Part shown: piece by piece, positions 23,753 through 34,396 of the stretch
Position numbering within the stretch: the first letter of the stretch is position 1
Layout: every line of letters starts with the position of its first letter
Assembly (NCBI GenBank): GCA_023384675.1
Contig: JAHDVK010000010.1
Coordinates: 62,001-126,000 of the forward strand
Length of the DNA: 64,000 nt
Reading direction: 5' to 3'
DNA from: Bryobacteraceae bacterium
Lineage (GTDB): Bacteria; Acidobacteriota; Terriglobia; Bryobacterales; Bryobacteraceae
Notes under the pieces: generated by a model
The model's database searches: none
The model's input: the letters and a program-made list of their open reading frames with translations, nothing else
What the model was told of the DNA's origin: nothing
Program-made: the position numbers and the translations under genes

Positions 23753-25087
23753 GTGTTGACTGTGGAAAACAACCACTGGGAAGCAATCAAACATCAACTC
23801 CACGACAAGATTTCAACGGAGGCTTTTCAGAACTGGATAGCAAGGACCCGTCTGCTCGCTGATGAAGGTTCGGCGCTGCGGGTGATGGTGCCTGACGATG
23901 TCACCCGGCTGTGGCTCGAGCGGGAGTACGCGCCTCGAGTGAAGTCAGCGATTCTCGAGCTAAACCTGCCAGTGGCGGAGGTGCGCTACGAAGTGGCGGA
24001 GCACGCGGCAGTGCCCGTGCCGGCGGCGAAGCCGGCGGGAGAAAACGGTTTCTCGCGCTTCGAGGAAGCGACGCGCCAGCTCAATCCCCGCCTGCGTTTT
24101 GAGAGTTTTGTGGTCGGTTCGTCCAACCAGTTTGCTCACGCCGCGGCCGAAGCCGTGGCGAAGCAACCCGCCAAGGTGTACAACCCGCTGTTCATTTACG
24201 GCGGCAGCGGGATGGGCAAGACGCACCTGTTGCATGCGATTGGGATCCGGCTGCTTGAGTTATTTCCGGGCCTGCGAGTAGTATTCACAACCGGCGAGCG
24301 GTTTATCAACGATACCGTCACCTCGATGCGCACCCAGCGCATGGAAGCGTTTCATGAACACTACCGGCGGGCTGATGTCCTGCTTGTGGACGACGTCCAC
24401 ACTTTGGGCGGTAAGGAGCGTACGCAGGAGGAGTTCTTTCACACTTTCAATGAACTCTTTGACGCTCAGAAACAGATTGTGATCACCAGCGACTCGCTGC
24501 CGCGCCAGATCCCGGGCCTTGTGGACCGGCTCCGCACCCGTTTCGAGTGGGGTCTGATGGTAGACGTTCAGCCGCCCGACCTCGAGACGAAGATGGCGAT
24601 TCTCGACCTGAAGGCGAGGCAAGAGAACATCGACTTGCCGGAAGACGTCCGCATCTACCTTGCAACCAAAACCCGTTCCAACGTTCGCGAACTGGAGGGC
24701 GCATGGACCAAGCTACTGGCCTTCTCGTCAGTTACTCAGTCCCCGATCACCCTCGGGATGGCGCAGCAGGCCTTGAAGCCGATTCTACCCTCTCAGGAGC
24801 GCAGGATCACCATCGAAGCTGTGGTGCGTGCCGTCGCGGAACGCTATTCTCTTCAACCCTCGCAGTTGAAGCAGAAGACCAACGCGCATGGCATCAGCCG
24901 GCCCCGTCAGATTGCGATGTATCTGGCCAAAGAACTCACCGGCGCCTCATTGCCGGAGTTAGGCCGGGCCTTCGGAGGTAAGCACCACACGACGGTGCTC
25001 CATTCGATTCGCAAGGTAGAACAGGCCAGGGCCACCGATCCGGATCTCAACAGGATCATACACAGTCTAATGGATTCATTCAATTAG
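23753..25087 (+). CDS. dnaA: Chromosomal replication initiator DnaA
   Basis: A 444-residue DnaA of typical length. Domain I (about 1-80) is followed by a short linker, then the AAA+ domain: Walker A GGSGMGKTH (about 150-158), Walker B LLVDDVHTL, sensor regions ITSDSLPRQI. The C-terminal duplex-binding domain IV carries LPELGRAFGGKHHTTVLHSI, a variant of the usual signature (GRDHTTV in many bacteria). It starts at GTG 23753, preceded at 5-8 bases by GGAGGAGG; longer in-frame readings to 23585 lack DnaA similarity. dnaN follows with a 246-base gap. It marks the neighbourhood of the replication origin. Confidence 0.97.
   Translation: MLTVENNHWEAIKHQLHDKISTEAFQNWIARTRLLADEGSALRVMVPDDVTRLWLEREYAPRVKSAILELNLPVAEVRYEVAEHAAVPVPAAKPAGENGFSRFEEATRQLNPRLRFESFVVGSSNQFAHAAAEAVAKQPAKVYNPLFIYGGSGMGKTHLLHAIGIRLLELFPGLRVVFTTGERFINDTVTSMRTQRMEAFHEHYRRADVLLVDDVHTLGGKERTQEEFFHTFNELFDAQKQIVITSDSLPRQIPGLVDRLRTRFEWGLMVDVQPPDLETKMAILDLKARQENIDLPEDVRIYLATKTRSNVRELEGAWTKLLAFSSVTQSPITLGMAQQALKPILPSQERRITIEAVVRAVAERYSLQPSQLKQKTNAHGISRPRQIAMYLAKELTGASLPELGRAFGGKHHTTVLHSIRKVEQARATDPDLNRIIHSLMDSFN
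23761..23769 (-). promoter_or_regulatory. DnaA-box-like site at dnaA start
   Basis: TTTTCCACA on the minus strand, 8 of 9 matches to TTATCCACA, overlapping the first codons of dnaA. Could allow autoregulation. Confidence 0.4.
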
Positions 25088-25097
25088 ACTTATTTCG

Positions 25098-25106
25098 TTT
25101 TCCACA
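25098..25106 (+). promoter_or_regulatory. DnaA-box-like site after dnaA
   Basis: TTTTCCACA, 8 of 9 matches, same sequence as the site at the dnaA start. Confidence 0.45.
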
Positions 25107-25223
25107 GAACAGCCAGTGAATATGCTCTGCAGGGTTGTGAGTGAATCGAGCCTCTCCACTGCGCCAGGTCCGAACCGGGTGCTTTCACCACAGGCGCCTC
25201 AGCGGACAACCGCAAGAGTTTTG

Positions 25224-25229
25224 TATAAT
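25224..25229 (+). promoter_or_regulatory. -10 element of a dnaN promoter
   Basis: Exact TATAAT, preceded by TG (positions 25222-25223 read TG), 105 bases before dnaN. No clear -35 is visible, but an extended -10 could compensate. Confidence 0.4.
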
Positions 25230-25245
25230 TTAGAGGGAAATCGAC

Positions 25246-25254
25246 ATTTCCACA
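25246..25254 (+). promoter_or_regulatory. Weak DnaA-box-like site before dnaN
   Basis: ATTTCCACA, 7 of 9 matches to the consensus. Confidence 0.3.
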
Positions 25255-25333
25255 ACGCCTATCGCTATCATTCTCTAATACGATACTTATTGAGTCCTGA
25301 GTCAGCAATAGAGTTTAGGGGGTTCAGCACGTC

Positions 25334-26452
25334 ATGGAGTTCACCATCAGCAAGGCCGACCTGGTCAGGGAACTGAATCTTTCCCAGGGTGTGGTCGAAA
25401 AGAAGACGACGATTCCGATTCTTTCGAACGTGCTGATTGAGGCGGCCGGGGATGAATTGACCATCACGGCTACGGATTTGGAACTGGGCATCCGGACGAC
25501 AGTGCCTGCGCGCGTGAAGTCGGGCGGTTCGGGAACGATCCCCGCCAAGCGCCTCCTGGACTATGTACGGCTGCTGCCGGATGCGGATCTCCAGGTGAAA
25601 TTCAGCGACAGCCACTGGGCGAGCCTTTCATGCGGGCGCTCGAAGAGCCGGATTGCGGGCATGTCGCGTGAGAGCTATCCGGATCTGCCGGGGATGGGCG
25701 AACCGTTGGGCCAGATCCCGATCGGGCTCCTGGCGTCGATGATCTCGAAGACGGTCTTCTCGATCTCCGCGGAGGAATCCCGTTTTACGCTCAACGGGGC
25801 GTTGCTGCTGCTTCGCGAGGGCAACATGACGATGGTGGCGACCGATGGCCACCGGTTGGCGCTGGTGGAACAGCCCAACCCGCTTGCGCCCGCCGGTTTG
25901 GATCACCGCGCGCTGCTGCCGCGCAAGGCCATGATGGAACTGCAGAAATTCGCCTCGGACTCCGAAGACAAGGATGCCCCGGTGGATTTCGGCCAAGATG
26001 ACAACCACCTGTTCTTCCGCCTTGGCGCGCGTTTGCTGATGAGCCGGAAGCTGACGGGCAACTTCCCGGATTTCGAACGGGTGCTGCCGCGCAGCCACGC
26101 GCACGAGGTGGTGATCGAACGCGAAGAATTGCGGGCTTCGATCGAACGCGTAGCCCAGTTTGCGGACGAGCGTTCGCGGGCCATCAAGCTGCGGTTCTCC
26201 GACAACGAAGCCACCGTTCATTCGTCCCTTTCCGAAAGCGGTGAATCGGAGGAGAGCCTGCCGGTGAACTACACCGGGCCGACCGTGGAGATCGGCTTCA
26301 ACGCCCAGTATCTTTTGGATTTTCTGCGGGCCGTTCCAGAGCCCCGCGTCGCCTTTCATTTCAAGGACGCACAAAGCGCCGGAGAGATCCGGCCGTCGGG
26401 CGAGGACATCGCCTATAACTACCGCTACGTCGTCATGCCGATGCGCATTTGA
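25334..26452 (+). CDS. dnaN: DNA polymerase III beta sliding clamp
   Basis: A 372-residue protein of normal clamp length, with the three-fold repeated clamp fold. Marks are MEFTISKADLVRELNLSQGV with the following KKTTIPILSNVLIEA, ATDLELGIRT in the first domain, DGHRLALVE in the second, and YRYVVMPMRI at the end, where the peptide-binding pocket lies. It tethers polymerase III and other repair partners to DNA. It lies between dnaA and gyrB, a conserved arrangement at bacterial origins. Confidence 0.97.
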   Translation: MEFTISKADLVRELNLSQGVVEKKTTIPILSNVLIEAAGDELTITATDLELGIRTTVPARVKSGGSGTIPAKRLLDYVRLLPDADLQVKFSDSHWASLSCGRSKSRIAGMSRESYPDLPGMGEPLGQIPIGLLASMISKTVFSISAEESRFTLNGALLLLREGNMTMVATDGHRLALVEQPNPLAPAGLDHRALLPRKAMMELQKFASDSEDKDAPVDFGQDDNHLFFRLGARLLMSRKLTGNFPDFERVLPRSHAHEVVIEREELRASIERVAQFADERSRAIKLRFSDNEATVHSSLSESGESEESLPVNYTGPTVEIGFNAQYLLDFLRAVPEPRVAFHFKDAQSAGEIRPSGEDIAYNYRYVVMPMRI

Positions 26453-26459
26453 GCCGTAG

Positions 26460-28904
<2,445 letters not shown>

Positions 28905-28916
28905 GACTGTAGCGGG

Positions 28917-30335
28917 ATGGTCGCCTCATCGAGTTTTCGCAAGCAGGTTGAGCGGTTGCTCCGGATTTCGCCGGAGGCCAAGCCCCGTGTCTACAAGACG
29001 GTCTTCGACGCCTCCGAAGTGATCTCCCTGAACTACGGCCTGGAGCTGATCCTCTCGGCGGGGATCGCGACTTTGGGCCTGGTGTTGAACAGTCCGGCGG
29101 TGGTGATCGGCGCGATGCTGGTTTCGCCGCTCATGGGGCCGATTCTTGCCGCGGGTCTGTCGCTGGCGGCCTCCGACCTGTACCTGGGCGTCAAATCGTT
29201 GATCGGCGTCACGCTGAGCATCGTTGGCGCGATCTTGTTTTCGGCGGGCATCGTTTGGCTGTTGCCGTTCCATGTCCCCACGGCGGAAATTCTCGCGCGC
29301 ACGCAGCCCAACGTGCTGGATCTCGGCGTGGCGATCCTGTCGGGTCTCGCCGGGTCGATTGTGATCTGCCGCGGCGGCGAGGGCGGGGGCGTCACCGCGA
29401 TGCCGGGCGTGGCGATCGCCGTGGCGTTGATGCCGCCGCTCTGCGCGGTGGGTTTTGGCATCGGCGCGGGCTTCGACTGGCCCATCATCTCGGGCGCCGG
29501 ACTGCTGTTCCTCACCAACCTCGTAGCGATCACGGCGAGCGCGTTTGTCGTCTTCTACATCGTGCGCATGGACGCGCCCGACGTGCGCGAGTCCATTCAG
29601 GAGGCGCTGGCTGGGTCCAAACATCTCGACTGGATCGATCGCACGCTGCGCCGCACCACGCTCTCCTCGGCGCTCGGCGACATCGGGCGCATGCGCTATC
29701 GCACACTGTTGATCCTTGGCGTCTTCATACCCTTGTTTATTCCGCTGCAGAGGTCGTTTACACAGGTCCGCGACGAGACGATCGCACGCACGGTGGCGCG
29801 GGATGCCGTGCGGCTGATCGTGCCGGCGTCGCAGATCGTAACCCAGGCCGTGGACGTGACGCGCGAGCGCGTGATCCTGCGGCTGAACGTGGCCTCCGAA
29901 TACCAGGCGGAGGACGTGGAACGCGCCAAGGAGATGCTGCTGCGCCGGACGGGCAAGGCGGTGGAGATCGACATCCGCCGCGTGGCCGGCGAGGACGACC
30001 TGCGCATGATCCGGGAAACGCTGGCCTCGCGCGTGGCCGAACCCAGGGCGGTGGATCCTCTGGCCGACCTGCCGCGCGTGGGCGCGGACCTGTTCATGCG
30101 CGTAGAGAAGGCATTGAGCGAGGCGTGGCCCGCCGAATCCGCGCCGCGGGGCAATGCCGAGGTGGCTTTCGATGCCGATGGGATGCTGATCCGGGTGAAG
30201 TACAAATCCGAGCGGGATCTGGCGCCGCCCGCGCTGGAGGCCATCACGATCTCGCTCCGCTCCAAGCTTCGAAACCAGCGGATTCGTCTGGAAGCGAACC
30301 GCGAAGCGCCGGCTCCCGCCCCACGCCGGCGCTGA
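28917..30335 (+). CDS. DUF389-family membrane protein with long C-terminal tail
   Basis: A 472-residue protein. The N-terminal half (about 30-230) matches DUF389: LNYGLELILSAGIATLGLVL, SPAVVIGAMLVSPLMGPILA, GVAIAVALMPPLCAVG, with about six helices. The remaining about 240 residues are soluble, alternating acidic and basic, with a further hydrophobic segment near 265-280, probably a stalk. The family's function is unknown. It starts 12 bases after gyrB, and no strong ribosome-binding site was seen. Confidence 0.85.
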   Translation: MVASSSFRKQVERLLRISPEAKPRVYKTVFDASEVISLNYGLELILSAGIATLGLVLNSPAVVIGAMLVSPLMGPILAAGLSLAASDLYLGVKSLIGVTLSIVGAILFSAGIVWLLPFHVPTAEILARTQPNVLDLGVAILSGLAGSIVICRGGEGGGVTAMPGVAIAVALMPPLCAVGFGIGAGFDWPIISGAGLLFLTNLVAITASAFVVFYIVRMDAPDVRESIQEALAGSKHLDWIDRTLRRTTLSSALGDIGRMRYRTLLILGVFIPLFIPLQRSFTQVRDETIARTVARDAVRLIVPASQIVTQAVDVTRERVILRLNVASEYQAEDVERAKEMLLRRTGKAVEIDIRRVAGEDDLRMIRETLASRVAEPRAVDPLADLPRVGADLFMRVEKALSEAWPAESAPRGNAEVAFDADGMLIRVKYKSERDLAPPALEAITISLRSKLRNQRIRLEANREAPAPAPRRR

Positions 30336-30382
30336 CCGGCATGGCCCTGCGCGGCATTCTCGATCCAGGAGATTGGCTGGGC

Positions 30383-31435
30383 ATGAAGCCCCGGCTGGAT
30401 CCCGCCGCTACGCCCATCCGCCTTCAATTCGAGCCCGATCCCGCAGAAATCCGGCTGCGCTTCTGGGTCGGCGGGGTGATTCTTGGCGTGGCGGCATTGG
30501 CCGTCGTTTACGGCAGTGGCATCGTGGTCTTCGTGGCCAGCGGATTTGCCTTCTTTGCGCTGTTGAACTTGCTTTACGCGCTCCTCCAAATTCGCTTCCG
30601 CTTCGAGATGACGATTACGGGACTCGAGGTCTCGGTGGCGCGGAGATCCATCCTTGGCCGGAAGAACTGGCGCGAACCGCTCCGGAATTACCGTGGCGTT
30701 GTGCTGCGCGACGCCGAAGTGGAGCAGCACAGCGGATCGAGCAAGACCCGCTCCTGGAAGCGCTATTTCATCGTCGAACTTCAGCACGCCGATCCCGCCA
30801 GGACCGTACCGCTGTTCGTCAGCGAGTCCGGCCTGCCGCCCCGCGATGAGCACGTGGCCTTTGCTTCACGCTTCAGACTGCCTGCGCTCGAAGAGGATCT
30901 GGGCACGCAGATCGAAGCCGCCGGGCCGAGGGCCTTGACGTCCCCAGGCCCGCCGCCGCCCCGTGTTCGCATGCAGGAGGTGGACGGCGTGGTGTGTCTC
31001 GGTCTTGCGCCCCGGCGGCTGTGGCGCGTGGCCGCGGTGCTGTTCTGGCTGCTGCTGCCAGCCGTCATCGGCGGGTTCCTCTATCAGATCGACCCGCATT
31101 TCGGGTTGATGGCGGGTGTGATGACTGCCATCTTCGCGCTGGTTATGTTGGGCATGAGCTGGATCGCGGAGCGCGGCGCTTCGGGCAAGCCGCAAGGACT
31201 CTGCCTGAGCCGCGAGGCGATTTGGATCGGCGCAGCCGGGCCGCCGCCACGGATCTTTGTGCCCATCGAGTTGGTCCGGGAAGTAAGGCTGGCGCGGCGA
31301 AACGGCCGCCTCTCGCTAAACGTTACCGGCGGCACGAGCTGGCTCAGCTTCGGCGGAACTCGCGAAGACCGCGAAGCGCTCGAGTGGATGCGCGCCTGGC
31401 TGGTTTACCAGCTTGCCGGACGGCGCGTACAATAG
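30383..31435 (+). CDS. Membrane protein of unknown function with two helix pairs
   Basis: A 350-residue protein not recognised. It has two hydrophobic hairpins (about 28-67, GGVILGVAALAVVYG, and about 210-255, VAAVLFWLLLPAVIGGFLY). Each is followed by a beta-rich segment, ITGLEVSVARRSILGR and LSREAIWIG, so the layout is an internal duplication of helix pair plus beta domain, similar in outline to bacterial PH-like membrane proteins. Start ATG 30383 is chosen since AGGAG lies 11 bases upstream; ATG 30341 in frame is possible. Not co-linear with a known system. Confidence 0.55.
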   Translation: MKPRLDPAATPIRLQFEPDPAEIRLRFWVGGVILGVAALAVVYGSGIVVFVASGFAFFALLNLLYALLQIRFRFEMTITGLEVSVARRSILGRKNWREPLRNYRGVVLRDAEVEQHSGSSKTRSWKRYFIVELQHADPARTVPLFVSESGLPPRDEHVAFASRFRLPALEEDLGTQIEAAGPRALTSPGPPPPRVRMQEVDGVVCLGLAPRRLWRVAAVLFWLLLPAVIGGFLYQIDPHFGLMAGVMTAIFALVMLGMSWIAERGASGKPQGLCLSREAIWIGAAGPPPRIFVPIELVREVRLARRNGRLSLNVTGGTSWLSFGGTREDREALEWMRAWLVYQLAGRRVQ

Positions 31436-31439
31436 CGGA

Positions 31440-32147
31440 ATGCTGGGACGATGCATTCTGGGACTCCTGCTGGCGGCTGCCTGCCCGGCACAGCAGATGG
31501 ACGATTACGTCTTCGCATTTCTGCGCGCTCATCCCGAACGCAGCGAGATTTCGCGCGAACAAGCGATCGAGATTCAGAAAGCGCACATGGCGCACATCGG
31601 CAAGATGGCGAGCGACGGCGTGCTGGTGGCCGCGGGTCCGCTGGTGGATTCCCCCGACCTGCGCGGCATCCTGATCTTTCGTGGCATCACGCTTGAGCAG
31701 GCCCGCCGTACGGCGGCCGAAGACCCCGCCGTGGTGGCCAAGCGCCTGCGGGTGGACCCGGCCGCCTGGCGCGCCCCCGCCGGCATTGGCAGGAGGGTGG
31801 CGGAATGGTCGAAGGCGAACCCCGGCGGAAACGCTCCGATGACCAAACGCGTGTTACTGATCTACTGGAAGACACCCGCCACGCCCGCCGATTGGGTTTC
31901 GCCCGAAGCCCGGGAGGGGGTGGCAGGCCACATGGAGTTCGTCCGGAAGGCGCTTGCGACGGGAGAGGCACTGGCCGCCGGGCCGATGCAAGGCTCGGAG
32001 GAATTCGTAGGCGTGATGGTGTATCGGGGAGAGGACGCGGGCGCGGTCATGAAGAAGTGTGAAGCCGACCCGTTCGTAGCCCGCGGCTGGGCCCGGCCGC
32101 AGGCGTTTGTCCTGTACATCGCCGAGGCGACGTTCGAGCGGCCGTAA
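31440..32147 (+). CDS. Exported tandem YciI-domain protein
   Basis: A 235-residue protein with signal peptide (LGRCILGLLLAAACPAQ) and two YciI-like domains, about 20-115 and 130-230. The similar elements are HMAHIGKMASDGVLVAAGPL in the first and HMEFVRKALATGEALAAGPM in the second; each has the histidine typical of the family. YciI-like proteins are usually cytosolic and of unclear function, so an exported duplicate is unusual. ATG 31440 follows the upstream stop by four bases. Confidence 0.75.
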   Translation: MLGRCILGLLLAAACPAQQMDDYVFAFLRAHPERSEISREQAIEIQKAHMAHIGKMASDGVLVAAGPLVDSPDLRGILIFRGITLEQARRTAAEDPAVVAKRLRVDPAAWRAPAGIGRRVAEWSKANPGGNAPMTKRVLLIYWKTPATPADWVSPEAREGVAGHMEFVRKALATGEALAAGPMQGSEEFVGVMVYRGEDAGAVMKKCEADPFVARGWARPQAFVLYIAEATFERP

Positions 32148-32149
32148 GT

Positions 32150-34387
32150 TCACCGCAGCACGGTTTTCGCCAGGCCCGGGTTGCCAGCGGCGTCGAGCGC
32201 GCGGATCACGATGGTGTGCTCGCCCGGAGGCAGGTTCGGCAGGCGGAGCGTGAAGGTCTCCCGCAGACCGTCGGTGATGCCGTCGTCGGCTTGCATGAGC
32301 CGCCACGGGGCGGCGTCGAGGGAGTACTCGACGCGGCGCAGAGGCGAGGCCGAATCTTCGGCGGTGATGCGCAAGACAATCGCTTCCCCCTCGCGCGTGG
32401 CGGGCGCGATGTTGACGGCGGGCGGGGTCTGGTCAATTACCACCGGCGGGCTGACGAGCTCGGCTTCGCGCGCGTCGGCGGGGGTGTTCGAGAGCCGGTC
32501 GCTCGCCACCACGCGGAAGAAATAGCGGCCGTCGGCGAAGGCTTCGGCGTCCTGGACGTACGTGTTTTCCGTGAGGTGAGCCTTCAGGAGCTTCCATTCG
32601 CGTTCGTCGTCGCCGCGAAAGTGGAGCGCGTATTCGAGCTGATCCTTGTCGGGATCTTCGGCCGTCCAGGAGATATAGAGCTGCGGCTGGCCGCTGCGCT
32701 CCACACGCTGCGTGGGCGTGCCTGAGGATGTGGACGGCCCCGCCGCGCCGGTGTCGGTGACGGTGATCGAGTAAGCTGCGGCCGCGCTGGCCGTGGCGGA
32801 GGCGGCGCCGCCCGCGCGCGCCGTCCATTGCGGCAGCACCGAGATGCCGCGCACGATGGGGCGCGTGTTCTGGGGCTGATAGGTGAGCGTCACCGAATCG
32901 AGCGCGGGCGGAATAGAGCCCGATTTCAGTTCGGCCTTCCACTGGATGTAGCGCGCGTTGGGGCTGGCGATCATGGTTTTATCCGGATCGGTCAGGGGTG
33001 CGGACCATTCGCTCCAGGTGCGGTCGGGCCGCGCGGAATTGCCCGACCGCGTGCGGAACGCGAACGCGCCCGTGGCGGGCGAGCCGGCCCAATCCAGGCG
33101 GCCCCAGCGCGCCACGTTGCCGGCGTCATGCACCGGCGATTCGTAGCTGCCCGAAGGCTGATCGTTGCCGTGCAGGCGGAAGAGCTTGCCCAGGTTCGCG
33201 GTGGCGGCGTAAATCGAGCCATTATGCGCCGCCAGCCGGGTGGTTTCGCCTTCCTGCGTTTCGGCAAGCAGAGTCGCTTTCAGGTCGCTGCCGAGCGAGT
33301 AGAGCCGGCCGCGCTGGTCGGTGGAAAAGACGATCGTGCCATTGCGCAGCGCGATGTCGAAGACGTTTTCGTCCTGCGAGGTCCACAGCGTCTCGACGGT
33401 GTGGTCGGGATGGATGCGGTAGATCGCGGTGCGCTCGACGCCCGGCATTTCATAGACGCTGGCGGGCAGCGCGGTTTCGGGCACGGGCGGCGGCGTCTTG
33501 GCGGCTTCGGCTGGAGGCTTCACCTCGACGCCACCCTGCGCGCGCGCGGCATCGGAGGTCACGGTGATGGTGGTGGTCACGACGCCCAGCGGAGAAGTGG
33601 GCGAGGGCGCGGTTTGCGCCCCTTCCGCCTGCTTGCGCGCCAGCGATCCACCGAGTGCGGCCACGTACAACGAGCCATCGGGCGCGCACAGGATCGAGCG
33701 GATTTCTGGAAGGGGCGAATCATACAGGACAAACGCCTTATCCTTCGCCTCGATGCGGTACAGGATGCCGTTGGGCTCGCTGCCGGCCAGCAGGCGGCCC
33801 TGCGTGTCGAATGCAAGGCTGGTGACGTGCGATTGTCCGGTTTCGTACCAAAGCTCGCCCTGCCCGGCGGCCGTGGCGCGGTGGATGCGGCCGCTGTCGC
33901 CGGTCCCGATAAACAGGGAGCCATCGGCGGCGGGCGCCAGCGCCCAGATGTAGGTCGCCTGGGGGTCGTAGTATTCGCTGGCCTGTCCGTTCTCGATCTT
34001 CCACACCTTGCCGTTGGGCGAGGAGGCCGCATAGAGAAGGCCTTTGGCGTCGAGGGCGAGCGCGAACACACCGGGATGCGGCGCGGACCAGAACACTTCG
34101 GCCTGCTGCCCCGGCCGGATGCGATAGACGCGGCCGCGATGGCCGGTCCCCAGATAGAGCGTGCCATCCGGCGCGGCAGCCACCGCGAACACCGCCGCTT
34201 CGCCCGAACTGAACACCTCATCGAGCCGCGGCGCAAGCGTCAGCCGCCCCTCGCGCGTCAGCGAAACGCCCTGAAAGCGGCCCTTCACGAAGTCCGCATA
34301 GGAGTTTGATTCCCACGCGGCGGAGCCTCCGCCGCGCAGCGCGGCGGGCGCGAGCAAAAGGGCGAGAGCAATCAGGCGCAGCGGCAT
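32150..34387 (-). CDS. Exported beta-propeller protein with C-terminal Ig/Fn-like domains
   Basis: A 745-residue secreted protein: signal peptide, then at least seven propeller-type repeats with blades such as PDGTLYLGTGHRGRVYRI, AKGLLYAASSPNGKVWKI, ADGSLFIGTGDSGRIHRA, HNGSIYAATANLGKLFRL. Near residue 500 a beta-sandwich region begins, and later segments such as PPAVNIAPATREGEAI and GEHTIVIRALDAAGN look like Ig/fibronectin type folds. A possible surface-associated or periplasmic binding protein; no catalytic site was seen. It starts at ATG 34387, 10 bases after the S55-like gene on the same strand, so the two are probably an operon. Confidence 0.8.
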   Translation of the reverse strand: MPLRLIALALLLAPAALRGGGSAAWESNSYADFVKGRFQGVSLTREGRLTLAPRLDEVFSSGEAAVFAVAAAPDGTLYLGTGHRGRVYRIRPGQQAEVFWSAPHPGVFALALDAKGLLYAASSPNGKVWKIENGQASEYYDPQATYIWALAPAADGSLFIGTGDSGRIHRATAAGQGELWYETGQSHVTSLAFDTQGRLLAGSEPNGILYRIEAKDKAFVLYDSPLPEIRSILCAPDGSLYVAALGGSLARKQAEGAQTAPSPTSPLGVVTTTITVTSDAARAQGGVEVKPPAEAAKTPPPVPETALPASVYEMPGVERTAIYRIHPDHTVETLWTSQDENVFDIALRNGTIVFSTDQRGRLYSLGSDLKATLLAETQEGETTRLAAHNGSIYAATANLGKLFRLHGNDQPSGSYESPVHDAGNVARWGRLDWAGSPATGAFAFRTRSGNSARPDRTWSEWSAPLTDPDKTMIASPNARYIQWKAELKSGSIPPALDSVTLTYQPQNTRPIVRGISVLPQWTARAGGAASATASAAAAYSITVTDTGAAGPSTSSGTPTQRVERSGQPQLYISWTAEDPDKDQLEYALHFRGDDEREWKLLKAHLTENTYVQDAEAFADGRYFFRVVASDRLSNTPADAREAELVSPPVVIDQTPPAVNIAPATREGEAIVLRITAEDSASPLRRVEYSLDAAPWRLMQADDGITDGLRETFTLRLPNLPPGEHTIVIRALDAAGNPGLAKTVLR

Positions 34388-34396
34388 CACGTGGGT

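Larger units (their letters stand above)
25088..25333 (+). other. dnaA-dnaN intergenic region, candidate oriC
   Basis: No gene; 246 bases, AT-richer than the neighbours, with two DnaA-box-like sites (25098-25106 and 25246-25254) and a TATAAT element at 25224-25229. Position between dnaA and dnaN is the common place for bacterial oriC. Confidence 0.5.

Noticed and set aside
29255-30382. In-frame extension upstream of the 30383 membrane protein gene
   Set aside because: It lies within the DUF389 gene in another frame and reads as arginine-rich nonsense.
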